Source: Lutjanus erythropterus
Taxonomy: Eukaryota > Chordata > Actinopteri > Lutjaniformes > Lutjanidae
Length of the DNA stretch: 64,000 nt
Reading direction: 5' to 3'
Assembly: GCA_020091685.1 (NCBI GenBank)
Contig: CM034599.1
Span: forward strand, 36,161,408-36,225,407
The notes beneath the pieces are model-generated. The model was given only the letters and a program-made list of their open reading frames with translations, was not told the origin of the DNA and did no database searches. Within the stretch, counting starts at the first letter, position 1, and each line of letters starts with the position of its first letter. Shown one piece after another: positions 35,209 to 47,299 of the stretch. A program made the position numbers and the translations under genes.

Positions 35209-37463
35209 CAGCAGGCTGCAACATTTAGCAGGAACTCAACTTAATTTGACTTGACATGCTTAATTCTCACCACAGTCACTTGGGACTTGCTTGAGACCTG
35301 AAGGTTAAGAATTGAGACTTGCTTGTGACTTGAACATGTCTGACTTACTCCCAAATATTCTGAACAATACTGACTAACTACATTAAGCCGGCTTTACTTA
35401 AATACAGGTAGACAGGAGAGCGACAGAGAACACATCATCTGACAGCAACTTTACTTTTTATCTGTTTTTTATTTTAAATTTGTCAGCATTTATATGGAGA
35501 ACAAATGACTGGCCCATTGAAGAGGCACTGACCTGCTTATCTGTTATCTGATGTTCTGTTGGTTACACTGGAAGCTCCAAAACATTGGTTGTTGCCTACA
35601 GAGACTAAATCATTCTGAAACAATACTTCATGGGTTCCAAGATCAGATGAAACAAACAAAAAAAACATGTTAATGACAACAGAGAAAGGTAGATGCAACC
35701 GAAGGTTCCTCCCAACCCTAAATGGACAAGTTCACGTGTTGGTTGTTGGTGTTTTAAGGTTTGGAAAAGCTCCATTTTTGGTTGAGAAAAACCCTGCTTT
35801 GTGAGGATAGAGTTCTAAAATGGAGAGAAAAGATGCAAATGAAGACAACTTAATGTTCATGTATAGTCTGAACTCAACTCAACCTTCTCTTTAACCTACA
35901 GAGGCCCTTTAAATCCAAGTACCAGAGGCAGAGACGTGGGGACGACTTTAGTTATTCCCAGCCATCCAGTTCCCAGCCCCTTCAGCACCATGGGAAAGCC
36001 AGCCAAGTGAGCGTGGGTCAGGTCAACCTTGTCTCCTCGCCTGACTGTCAAAATAACAGTACCTTCCCCTTCGGCTTCCAGCACTGTCCATCAGAGCCGG
36101 AGCTGCTGAGAGCTGTGGCACAGAGGGGTGGAAAAGCAATTAAATCAAACATGGGTGAGTAGCTGCAGGACAAATGCCTCGTCAGCGTTTTTCAGCTCGG
36201 CCAGAGAAAAGCTTGTGTTTTTTCTTTTTCTTTTTCTTGAGAAGGGGCATTGAAAGAAAGAGTATTGAAAGTGAAAAAGAAAACCCTTCAAAAAAAAAAA
36301 AAAAGAGAGCTAAGACATTTTGTTTCACCGGGTGACCAATGCAGGAGTTAGCTGAAGGGTTAAGAGAGACATTGGCCCAATTCAGAGCCTCTTTCTTCCC
36401 CAGTGATGGCCTAAAACTTGGGGTCAGACACATACTCCGACCCCTGACCTCCCAGTTCACGTCTCCTCGTAATTACCTTTGCGCATCAACCCCTTGGCTA
36501 CCCCCTCCCAAAGACAATGTAACAATTTGTCTTTTCAATTGTCTGTCAGTCACTCTCTTACAGGCCTTTTCAGTGGGCGTATATGGTTTCTTTTTCCATT
36601 TGTATTTATTTATTTATCTTGCTTGGAGAGGTGGGGGTTGTCTGGCCCCAGAAACAGGGAGTCTTTGTTTGGGCTGGTTTCACATGGATATAACCCCCCA
36701 CCTCCTCTTGCTCCCCCTGCCTTCTATCCAGCTCCCCATAGTCAGACCCCATGGATTTGTTTGGGGGCTCGAGGGTGGCTGATCTCAGGGTCATTGTACA
36801 TGGCATTTCCATAACCATTGACCAATCAATTAGACTTTTCTCCTTCCCGAGGAACACTGAGGTGCTTTTTTAACTGCTCCCTATAAAGTACATACTGTCT
36901 GCTGTAACGCCTGTGCTCAGTTTGTCTCCAACTTTACCTGCAACCAAACAGCAAGCTGCCAAGACTCCCCAACGTGCTGCTGGATCACATATTAGATTTG
37001 ATTTTGTTACATAATACTTTCAAAGTTACAGATAAATGCAAAATGCTTGCTTTGCAGAAATATAAGACCACAGAATGCATAATGTTTGTCTCTTGGTCTC
37101 AGTGTGGTGTGGTGCTTGGACTCAGGTATGACCTACTTCTCTGGGCTCTGGCTCTGATCAGCTGGAGAGAAGTGATGTCGGTGTGTTCAGTCCCATATGA
37201 GTCACTACAATTTACTATATAGTCAACTAAAGTGAATGCTGCATTTTGACCAGATAATCTGGACTCAAGGGGCATTTACTAGCTTTTTCTGTCTTTTTAG
37301 ATTCATCGTACAGTCTTAAACAGCGGGTGGAGTTTTCCCATTTATCATGGAAGTGGTTCAATTTTCATCATCTGACCTACACTAAATATTTGTCAAGTAT
37401 GTCTCTTTGACAATAGATGGAGGCAGCTGAAAGCTAGCAAGGGGACATCAACTCGGGATAATG

Positions 37464-38120
37464 ACAAAATCAAAACACTTCCAAGACTTACAACTCGAAC
37501 TGGACTTAAACACCAGTGACTCGTGACTTCACTTGGATTTGAGCCTTTTGACTTGAAAATACACATACATTCACCAAGTGGTTTTGTTTACTGAAGCTAA
37601 CCGAACTGCACCTGAAAACTCAAAAAAGAAAATATTCCAGTGCAAATAATAAGTCAACTACGACACCACTGAGTTCTTCTGTGTATTCAGATTCTGTTGC
37701 CAAGGATTCACCATAGTCTGTACCAACTCTACAGAGAATTTATTGTTATTTACATGTCCTAAGAATTCATTAATTTCCCTTCCTTTCCTGTATGACCTAA
37801 GGTTAACACTATTCATTCTCAGCAAGTTGACATTTTCTTCCACTTCGGACTCACTGATTCACTAATGATAATTTTGTCCAACTACAAAGTGGCAAACGAA
37901 AAAAAAATTGCAGTATGCAAAACGTGCACGTCGGTAAGTCAAGACTAATTTTAACATAGCCTAGTTTGTGAGCTGATGCTGAGCTAACGCTAGCTTAAAA
38001 GCTATGCAACTTTTAGAATCGATTAAGGTGGAAACTCATTATTACATTATGACTTGTTTAGGACTTGAAACTCAAATTTTAGGACTTGAGACTTGTCAGC
38101 CTCGACTTGAGTGCAGACTC
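37464..38120 (+). mobile_element. second ACTTGAGACTTG-end element with BED remnant
   Basis: Left part has CTCGTGACTTCACTTGGATTT; right part has AGGACTTGAGACTTGTC. Near 37892-37930 a frame reads Lys-Ile-Ala-Val-Cys-Lys-Thr-Cys-Thr-Ser before a GGTAAG donor-like site, as expected for the first half of a BED finger. Confidence 0.55.
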
Positions 38121-38334
38121 CAGCCTCTGGGATTTTTGAATTTTTATGCCCAAGAATATGTTTGCTTTATTTTAAAAGTTGGAGTAGTGAACAAAGACAC
38201 CACCAATCATCCACCCTGCTGCAGTGCCTGTCGGCAAGATGTCATCGTTCTGACCTTCAACTCCAGGCTTTGGTATGTCTGGATACTGAAGACAGATCCC
38301 TTTTTTGGTTAATCTGTCTCAGATTTTAAAGGGA

Positions 38335-38913
38335 CAGTCATCATAAATTGAAAAATGCATATTTTTCCTCTTACCTGTAGTGTTATTTATCCATCTAGAT
38401 GGTTTGGTATGAGCTGTCGAGGTTTGGCGACATCGGCTGCTGAGATGTCTGCCCTCTTTTGAATGTAATGGAACTGGATGGTTCGCGGCTTGTGGTGCTT
38501 AAAGTGCCAAAAAATACATTTGAAAAACTCCACAGCGATGTCTCTTTCCAGAAATCATGACCCAGTTACTCAAGATAATCCACAGACCTTGTGAGCAGTT
38601 TCATGTAGGAACTAAGCGTGCGTCTATACATGGACGAGGGGCTACTACTCAGCCGAGGAGGATGCCATTAATGTTTCATCCTGTGCATAAGTAAATGCAC
38701 ACCTCCTTCTGTGCAGTGATATGCTTGGCAGGTGTACAACTGTAGTCTGGCAAAAAGAAAGTAGTTTCTACATGAAAATGCTCACAACAGTCTGTGGATT
38801 ATCTTGATTAACCAGGTAATGATTTCTGGAAAGAGACATTGCTGTTAAGTTTTTCAAATGTATTTTTTGGCGCTTTAAATATCACAAGCCAAGAGCCATC
38901 TAGTTTCATAATA
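38335..38913. mobile_element. fold-back element with about 150-bp inverted arms
   Basis: Left arm (about 38450-38605) and right arm (38763-38913) are inverted copies, sharing AAAAAATACATTTGAAAAACT, CTTTCCAGAAATCATGACC/GGTAATGATTTCTGGAAAG and ATAATCCACAGACTG-like words. The outer left 115 bases, starting GGGACAGTC, have no right counterpart, so the right end is cut short. Relatives at 4712 and 55359. Confidence 0.8.
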
Positions 38914-39402
38914 TTCAAGAGAAGGCAAACATTCTCTCTGTCTTGGCCTGTCTTTACCTTTCTTCTCATTCTGCCAGATGCTGCATGACAAAAACTGACA
39001 ACCTCTTGGTGTCTCTGTGTATGAATGCCAATTACGCTATGGGGAACAAAATCCACAGTCCCCAATACGTGCAGAAATGCATTATGAAGTTTAGCCAAAG
39101 TTAATATGAGGCTTCAGCAGTCTGAGGTGTAGCCAAATCAATCGAATATCTTCCAAAGTTACAACCTTTTTAGCATGAAATTCCCTCTTTGTGTTGCCAT
39201 CCTTTTGCCGCAACTCATAAGGAAACACTGTGGAAACACAAAGAGGAAATTCCAAAACATGATGAAAGACTGTAACTGGAAATGACCCACTTGATTTAGT
39301 TAAGTCAGACAGGAATTTTTGCATGGAACAAGGACTGTCTCTCATTTCTTGCACTGTAGTCGCACAAGGATACCTCTTAAAGCACATACTGTACCCGCAG
39401 AG

Positions 39403-39884
39403 GTGAGTGCTCGAGTCATATGACTTAGACTTGAGTCAGGCCCAATTCACAATATTGATGACTTTAGACCGGACTTGACAAAATCAGAAAAAACTTGCAG
39501 CCCGAATTGGACTGTGACACCAATGACCCTCACTTGGCCGTTTCACTTGAAAAACCTTCCCTCAAGCTCAAATATTAAAGAGTCTGTTATTTAAAAAAAT
39601 GTTTCACAAATCAATGAATTTCTGTTTATTTCCTGCATCAACAAATGTTAACATCCCCCACAATTCCCAGATCCACTGTGTTTGAACCTATCAGACAGTT
39701 GGCAAAAATGAAACCAAAGATGATTTTGTTTGTGTACAAAATGTGTAAGGCAAAGGTTAGAGACGGAGATACAATCACTTCCAACTTCATTCAGCATTTG
39801 AACTTGCACAAATAACAGTTGAGGCAAGTATTAACAGCTTTAAAATTTAGGACTTGGGACTTGACTTACAACTTTTCAGTTTTG
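39403..39884 (+). mobile_element. third ACTTGAGACTTG-end element with BED relic
   Basis: Left part has TATGACTTAGACTTGAGTC; right part has TTTAGGACTTGGGACTTGAC. It contains a BED-like frame (39717-39832) and directly abuts the element at 39887. Confidence 0.6.
39717..39832 (+). pseudogene. BED zinc-finger relic of a hAT transposase
   Basis: The frame reads VYKMCKAKVRDGDTITSNFI then QHLNLHK and a stop. The SNF-x2-His-x4-His end and one Cys of the finger are kept; the first Cys appears as Tyr. Nothing catalytic follows. Confidence 0.6.
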
Positions 39885-39886
39885 AA

Positions 39887-40526
39887 CAGAGGTAAACATA
39901 TTCTTTACTCAAGAAAAAAAAGGTTCTTTACTTAAGAAAAAGTGAAAAAGAGCAGGTTCTGAAGTGTACAGTAAAAAGTAAAAAGTTGCCCTCTGAAGGA
40001 CATTTCTACTGGCTGATTCTGTGCAAAGCTAACTGACCCCCACCCTCTCGCCATCTGCTTCGTCTTGATATTTCTTTTAAAATAAACTAAGATAAGAATA
40101 GCAAGAATTATACGATAAATTGGAATAGAATGATAGTAATAAAAAGGATAACAATGTAAATAATAAATGGAGTGCGGTAAAACTGAGCAGCTGGCCATGA
40201 AAATCTTCACTGGGCCTCTGAATGTGTGACTTGTGAACAGAAATATGTACATCGTTTTCATCTTGTTATGTCTGTCGTGTAATATGCACTGATGGATAGA
40301 CCAAGGAATCATCTTTTCTATGTTACTGTTCCATCCATTTGGGTTGAAATCAGTCTTGATGTTGGCAAAACAGTGTGCAATTATGTAGATGAAAAATAAT
40401 CAATAATTAAATGCAATTAAACTAAAGTAACAAGCCTGTTTTTAAAATGTAAGGAGTAGAAAATGTGGATATTTATGTTAAAGTGTAGGCAGTAAAGTAT
40501 TTGTACTTAGTTACATCCCACCTCTG
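39887..40526. mobile_element. CAnTGG-end family copy (degenerate)
   Basis: Left CAGAGGTAAACATATTCTTT and right TACTTAGTTACATCCCACCTCTG form an inverted pair; inner AAAGTATTTGTACTTAG matches the family. It lies exactly between two ACTTGAGACTTG elements. Confidence 0.55.
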
Positions 40527-40930
40527 GTCTTTACTTAGACTTAGACTTGACTTGAGACTTGCTTATCTTGCTTTGAGGCTGGTGTGGGCCTTTTCCACCA
40601 GCATTTTTGGCCACACCAAGCCAAACTGTACCGTGTTGAATCGCATTTCCATTGTCATTTTCAACGCCCGAGATGGACCTACTCTGGAGTGCGGCCAAAG
40701 CAAGCCTGACCCTCCTCCGAGCACCCTGTGGTGACGTCTTCCTGGCCGCGCGAACCTCCTTGAGCTTGTCTTCAGTTAATAGACACACCTACAAATGGAC
40801 AGCCCTGTTGTAACGGAAATACAAACCTGAGTCAAGCCAAGTTGAGCCAGATCAGCTCTGTATATGGAAAAGGGCCAGTTGTCCTGACTTAGGACCTTAG
40901 TGCAAAGACTCAAGATTTACTTGTGACTTG
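40527..40930. mobile_element. fourth ACTTGAGACTTG-end copy, split by a short palindromic-end element
   Basis: TTAGACTTGACTTGAGACTT on the left and CAAGATTTACTTGTGACTTG on the right frame an unrelated element (40584-40877). No BED remnant is visible in this copy. Confidence 0.5.
40584..40877. mobile_element. 294-bp miniature element with GGGCCTTTTCC ends
   Basis: Ends TGTGGGCCTTTTCCACCAGC and TATATGGAAAAGGGCCA are inverted. Inner words GAGTCAAGCCAAGTTGAGCC fit a miniature element type common in fish. Non-coding. Confidence 0.6.
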
Positions 40931-41085
40931 TAACATAAGTGATAGACGTTATGTGATGTATGTAACATGACGCATGTGACCTGCGTATGTTATGTTTCTT
41001 ACATTAAGTTACGTAAAGGTACTTACTTGAACCTAAACTGCAATCTTTTCCTAAATCTGACCAAGTAGTTTTGCTGCCTTTATTT
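40931..41085. repeat. copy of the CTAACCAAGTAGTTTT repeat
   Basis: Words CATGACGCATGTGACCTGCG and CTGACCAAGTAGTTTTGCTG match 19450-19735. Confidence 0.5.
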
Positions 41086-41689
41086 TGAAAGTCTACCCGG
41101 ACATTATTAATTATTGCTAACTTGCTAACCAAGGTACCATGCATGTGCAAAATGCTAGACATGTACCTGTGGCGCCATGGTTGGTTGACCAAGCTGCTGT
41201 ATTTATCAAGCTGGGACTGGGAGTGAGAAGGTGTTGTAAAAGTTGCTTCTTCCACCTCTGCTATGTGATCTGCATGTGAGCATTCTGTTAAGACAGACTT
41301 GAAAATATCAGAAACGATCCTTTAAAAACTTTGACTCATCCCTTTTAGCAAATTAAACTGAATAATTTCTTCCAGTGCGTTTTCTACAGTTTCTCAGGGT
41401 GAAATTATTGCTGCACCACTGCTTTTTATTTCAGATTTGGTCGTAAAAAATTTTATCGCTTTTGGTTTCATCTTGGAGCAGTAAATATATTGGAATCATG
41501 GCTGCACCTCAAAATTACCAGTTAGTTTATTACATCCAATGAAGCACTTGAGAAAAAGATTCTCCTTGAGAGAACACTTGACATTATTGATGAATAAAAC
41601 TAAACACAAATGATCTCAAGATACAGAGGGGCTTCTTGACAGGTGGACATTTATAACAATGGCTCCTATGTGAGCCTGCTCTGACAACG

Positions 41690-42290
41690 GCCTCTTTCAG
41701 CACCTTATTGTTTGGCAATCACTACATGAAATGACATGGAACGTACCATTTCCCCACAGAGGAGTCAGACTTCCAAGGCGAGATAATGAGAGCCAGAGGA
41801 GCGAGGAGACGATTCAATCTCGGACCGAGTGATGTCACGCGGTTTTTCAGGGGATAAACACGATCGGTCTTCCAGACAGCTCGGTTTGTGCAAGTCACTC
41901 ATTCTGATTGTCTATCATGTTTCTTATGAAGCTCATTATTACGACAGTGTTGGGAGGGAGATCTGTGCAAAGACTGTGGTTTGCTTTGATCAGTCTAATT
42001 TTGCTCCCTGTGAGAGGGGTGAGAATTTGTACGAGTGGTTGCAGTTGGTACGAGTAGAAACAGAGCAGTGCGAAGTCTTAACAACACAATGCAATTAATC
42101 CCTTGTGGTATTCTGAATTGTGCAACAGGTATACATTTACTGTGCTGGCTGAATGTTCTCAGTCCTCCACATCTGATGAGGGACAAGAAGAAAGTATGAG
42201 CGGTTAAAGCGTTGGGGTTTTGAGGGTAGATTGGGCAGATTGAAGTTGCACTTATATAAACAGAGCAGATCTGGTGGGCGAAATAATCCC
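41690..42290. other. unique non-coding stretch
   Basis: No repeat copies and no credible coding frame; two frames of 63-89 codons here have no recognisable domain or splice support. GC content is a little higher than nearby. Confidence 0.3.
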
Positions 42291-43419
42291 ATAAATTAAA
42301 GATCCAGTGTGTAAGATTTATAGGGATTTATTGACAGAATATGGAAAGAATGGATACGGCTAAATCCTGAACACTCGTTCTTTAATTTAAACCACAATGG
42401 CAGACGAAGAGAAAAATGCTGTGACCTGCATTTTAGGAGATTGCTAAATCCTTTTGCTTGCTGTGAGCAAGACAAACCAAGATTGCCATAAAGACTGACT
42501 ATCATGGTCCCCAGAGGATGAAGCCTGAGTTTGGTGAGCCACTGACTTTTGAGGCAAATTCCTGCAAAACTAATGACTCAGCTGTACTTTGTGTTTAGCC
42601 CTCAATGGTATGCGTTATGATGCCAATTGGTAAAAAAGTAATGTTTTTTTGGTCATTAAACCGACCGAGTAAACAGAAGTTTTCAAAATGTTTCTTTAGG
42701 GTAAAACATTAAAAATTAAAGGCAACACTGTACCATTGTTGAACATCCTATAAGAATCAATATGCTAAAGAGTGTCATATAAAGAGTGGCATATTTCAAC
42801 AAACCCTCCTCAAAATAAGACAATGAGTCACATTTAAGTGTTCGATCATTTGTGTTACATTTAAATACTTGTTTTCAGTTTCCTGGTGTGTGTCTTTCCT
42901 GACATGCAGGATGCTGCAACCATTTGTTGTGTTGCTGCCATCTTTGACTCACTGCTTATGAGATAAAATGAAATAAAATAGTTATCAACATATTTTACCC
43001 CCTTTTTATATTGGTTGAACAGTATATAAACTAAAACACACAATACAAAAATGTCATGGTGGAGTCCATGATGGTACAGTGTTACTTCAAGGCAACATTT
43101 ATATTTGAACAGTTTTTCATTGCTTGGTATTCAAATTAAGTTCATTAAACAAATCAAAATTAAACTCATTAAACTCATAACTACTCATCAGTTAATGTGA
43201 ATCAATTTTTCTGGATTGTAAAATGACAGAAAATGACATTTTCAGACCATTTTTGTGGAGAGAGATGACAGAGTTGATCCAAGTGAGGAAGGCCACTAAA
43301 AAGGGATTCAACATGACCTCCAGAGACTCATGTGATAAATTAAAAAACTGCTATTAGTTTCCTCAGGGCCCTGCCTCTTTTTTAAAGCTTTGCACCATAT
43401 TTGAGGATGTATTGGGCAT

Positions 43420-43900
43420 CATTTCAAAAAATTACAATACCAGTACCAATACCATTACCCTTAAAGTGATACCAATATCAATGGAGTACTTCATTTGCTG
43501 CTTTATTTTGAAGGTTCTTCTTTATGAAGAATATTTATGTTGATTGGCTGCAAGCAAAAATATATAAATAGTCCTTTTCTTTCCTAGATCTGAGTACCAA
43601 AAGGATCAGTTGGAAGTGTTGTTTGACTGGATAATTTTCTATACTACTTGGTTCTGAGTTATGTCAGTTGATACCTTAAAGATATTGAGTTCCAAGCTAG
43701 CATTTTGCTAACATTAGATAATTCAAAATGTAAATATATGTAACTTTTACAGGTCCCTTAGCAACATCTATTACCATCTTTAAAATTTACAAAAAACAGG
43801 AAAGGAGAAAGTTGAGGTACCAAGTGTGCTCAATTGTCATTGGAGTACAGGGAGAAAAGGGGTGGGACTTAGGAAGGGTCAGTTGTACCTGCTGCATGCC
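43420..43900. repeat. degenerate dispersed repeat
   Basis: Begins with ACAATACCAGTACCAATACC words and shares GGGACTTAGGAAGGGTCA (43863-43881) and a GCTAGCATTTTGCTAACATTAG stretch with 59190-59475. Confidence 0.45.
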
Positions 43901-44932
43901 TCTAAAACGTGTTGCTTGTTGATTGGCTCATCAGTCTTTGGGAACCCAGTTGTTCCCTGTTGTGTGAAAATACACAGATAATCAGAAAACAAACATATTT
44001 ATAAAGATGTATGTTATGAAGAATTACAAAAAAAACATCAGCAGCGCCCACTACAGTGTTGGAGAACAATGGCACGTGTGCACACGCATGTACTTGTACA
44101 TTGATTGTTGTGGACAGTGCACACTTGCCCATCAGAGAAAGTGCTGCACAGGTTCTCCGTACAGACAGTTCTGAGAGCTTTAGTCTCGTCTCTTTCATCA
44201 CTAACAAACATATCCATGATCAGCAACGTGACCATGAAGAACCAACTCAGACAAAGACTGACTGACTGATCAAACACTTTCCTCCGCCTCACATCCTGTG
44301 TTTACTCAAACAAACCGCCAAGACTACAGTGACGGCCAGCTTGTGGACAACATGCATGTAGCTTCACATTCTGCGGCTGCATGAGAGAAAATAACTCACC
44401 AGTCATTCGTAACCCAACAAATATTGTGGACGGGCAAACAAAACAAACTGTTTTCATGCCACTGTGAATCTGATTAAACGCGCTCAGAGCACAATGTGAG
44501 CTGTCAGCCTCTGCAGACTTTTGCTTGTGGAAAAAGAAAATTAAAGACGGAGACAAAACATGAGGATTAACTTCACCATGAAGGTCAAATCACCAACTTT
44601 ATTGACTGTACTGCCAGTCACACAGGTCTTACTCACTGACTTCCCCTGACGCCAATTTGAATTTTGGCTAAAGGTTGACCGGAGCCGACTTGCTGCATTC
44701 AGGGGTAGCTTCATACTGCAAAAACAGTCCGTCCTCACTGTATCAGTTGTCTCTTCAAGCAGCTTATTACAACCTACAGAATATTTATGTGTATTGTTAG
44801 ACTGTGACCTCTAGTGGCCGGAGTACTTATGACAGGAACAATAAAATATAAAGAGTCAAAAAGTCCATGTAAGGAGGTGGTTTGGATGGTTTGATGGGTC
44901 GAACAACAATTGTGACATATTTAAAGTTTAAG

Positions 44933-45967
44933 CAGTGTTGCACAGTAGCGGCGTTACAAGTAGCGTTTAACTACATTTCTCAGTAACGTAGTCGTAACGT
45001 CGCTGTTTTCTTCATCAAATAGCTTTTCAGTAGTGAAGCTACTTTAGTCATCAAATAACGGTAGTGTCCACAGAAGCTACATTTCCCCACGCATTTCTCA
45101 ACCTCAAATGCTCTCCCATGTGACATCACATACCTGCCCTCCTGCTGATGCCTGCCATAGATTGTGTAGAAAAAGATGCCCGGAAATTGTCGCAGCAGGG
45201 CAAGATGGAACGCATGCAGCAGGTCATGAGTGTCGTGAGTCTCCATGGCCAAACCTTTATGTTCATGTTACTTATCGAGTCCTCACAGAACAGTTACACG
45301 TTCCGGTGTTTACTGTGGAACCCTAAAAGAAAGCTCCTGTCAACATCCAAGACGTCCAACACACATTTAAGGACACACATTCAGGTATTTTCCGAAGTTA
45401 ACACAACAATCGCTAGCTAAGCTAATCATCACAACTCAGTCAGCAAACACCAACAGCTAACATGGCGCTAGCTAGCAACATGTCAACATTAAAGGGCTTA
45501 AAGTGTACTCATTTCGGTCGTGGCTCCTCACCAGAGGCCCGCACCGCTATTTATCGTCACTACCTCCCCGAGTCGGGAGTGGGTAATTTGCGCGCCTGCT
45601 GCAAAAGAATAAAACTCTGTGTGTGTAACTTTGGGTTATGTTACACAGAAATGTTACTTGTGCAGGTTTTCTCTACAAAACCAAATTGTTGTGGTCAATT
45701 TAAATAATTAATTTGATATTTGAGTAGATGGCTCCTAGTACAAAAGGGGGCTAATAAATATACTAAACACAGACAGACAGATACATAGATACTTTATTTT
45801 TACTTTAAAAAATAGCTTTGATGTAGTTAAGCTACTTTTGTCATTTAATTGTAGCCTAGCTTGCTACATTTCTCTGGTGGGTAGCTCCAGTGTAGTGAAG
45901 CTTCATTTAATGTAGAATAATTTGTGGCTTGGGTCACTACATTTTCCAAGTAGCTTGCCCAACACTG
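44933..45967. mobile_element. 1-kb hAT element with CAGTGTTG ends
   Basis: Starts CAGTGTTGCACAGTAGCG and ends AAGTAGCTTGCCCAACACTG. Flanking octamers AGTTTAAG and GTTTTAAG agree at 6 of 8 positions, as for a hAT target duplication. The interior repeats GTAGC/GCTAC words near both ends and carries an 81-codon plus-strand frame (45462-45707) with no domain I can name. A CAGACAGACAGATACATAGA stretch near 45768 resembles a LINE-type tail. Confidence 0.7.
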
Positions 45968-45974
45968 GTTTTAA

Positions 45975-46115
45975 GTTTGGGTTAGTTAGTTACATACGTG
46001 ACTTCCAACTTCCATCATGTGATGTGCATAACATACTTATTTTTACCCAAACCACAGTTTTCCTAAACCTAACCATGTAGCTTAGCGTGTCTAAACCTAG
46101 TCTCACTATGCCACA
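45975..46115. repeat. copy of the CTAACCAAGTAGTTTT repeat
   Basis: Words CATCATGTGATGTGCATAAC and CCTAAACCTAACCATGTAGC match 19450-19735. It abuts the hAT element at 44933-45967. Confidence 0.45.
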
Positions 46116-46600
46116 CAAGTGGAGATCTCGCCACCTACTAATCTTTGGTTTTCTAAATGCAAAACAGTTTATTGAACGGTGGCAAGACTGACTGCTAAAA
46201 ACCTACGCCCTTATATTTTAAGAACACACCTTACCAGAAATGACGCTCTCCTCTGTTTTCCTCAGAGCACTTGCGACTTCTTTTTAGAACTCTGTAACTG
46301 TTTTCCCTTAGTCTCTATTGAGAGACTGACCTGTAAGTCTAGCCTAAACCTAAGCAAATGGCTGCCCTTTCATAATGCTGGCGACATGTTTAAGGTTAAG
46401 TGACACCAACCTAAGGGCTGATTTTGGAAGTCATTGGCAGTCAACCTATTTTGACATCCAGGTATGAGGACGTATCACTGCAGTCACTCAATGATAGTCC
46501 GACTGTCATCTTGCTGCATCAGGACCCTGAAACTTAACTACATGAAAGTCACAAAAAACAAAAAACGTTTCTGCTTGCCGTGGGCAGATATTCTGTACAT

Positions 46601-46893
46601 ATACTCAACAAAAATATAAACCCAACACATTTGTTTTTACTCCCATTTTTCATGAGTTGAAGTAAAACATCTAAGACTTCCTTTGTTCACATAAAAGGCT
46701 TATGTCTCTCCAATTTTGTCCACAAATTTGCCAAAATCTGTGTCCACTTGTGAGCACTTCTCCTCTGCCAAGATAATCCATCCAGCTGACAGATGTGGTA
46801 TATAAATACGCTGATTAAGCAGCAGGATTATGACACAGGTGTGCAGTGGACTGGTCACAATAAAAGAGCACTCGAAAATGTGCAGTTTGATCT
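46601..46893 (+). mobile_element. Tc1/mariner-type long terminal repeat fragment
   Basis: Starts ATACTCAACAAAAATATAAA and continues with CCCATTTTTCATGAG, GAGCACTTCTCCTCTGCCA, GATAATCCATCCAGCTGACA and AATAAAAGAGCACTC. This is the well-known roughly 200-300-bp terminal repeat of a Tc1-like family widespread in fish. The transposase and opposite end are missing. Confidence 0.75.
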
Positions 46894-47299
46894 TGGAAAA
46901 AAAGACAGGGAGACGGGGGGTGATGAGGAAGCTTATGAAGTCTAATGTTTGTGCATCTATTGAGATGATGCATTCTAACCATAATTATCAGTCAGTCCAG
47001 CCAAGCCTCTAATCAAACAATTATGCTTTCATACATTTTATGTATATTTTAACCAAACCCTAATTATTGCATGTCACAGAGGTGACATCTGAGATGATTT
47101 GCCCACATTTTTCTACAGTCTACAAAACCACTGCCATTCTCAGAAAAGTAAAGATACCCGAGATTCCAATGTGTCTTTCTAGAAAACTGTAAAGTCATCC
47201 TGTGACTTTTGTGGCAGGTGCATAGAGGTTTATTTTATGCATTGGCTAAAATAAGACAGGATAGTGGGCTGGAAAAAAGGAAAGATGAGGAGGGATAAA

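Larger units (their letters stand above)
33935..35345 (+). mobile_element. hAT-type element with ACTTGAGACTTG ends and a BED relic, split by a younger hAT
   Basis: Left side carries ATGACTTGAGACTTCACTTA and TAGACTTGAGACAAATGAC; right side carries GGGACTTGCTTGAGACCTG and TTGAGACTTGCTTGTGACTT. Inside lies a BED zinc-finger exon relic (34155-34329). A 763-base hAT element (34446-35208) interrupts it. Three relatives follow within 6 kb (37464, 39403 and 40527). Confidence 0.7.

Noticed and set aside
36182-36857. Overlapping frames of 83-147 codons on both strands
   Set aside because: No domain, low-complexity composition, no splice or start support; I see only unique non-coding sequence.
44038-44292. 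Frames of 69-101 codons on both strands
   Set aside because: Mutually overlapping, no domain or splice evidence.
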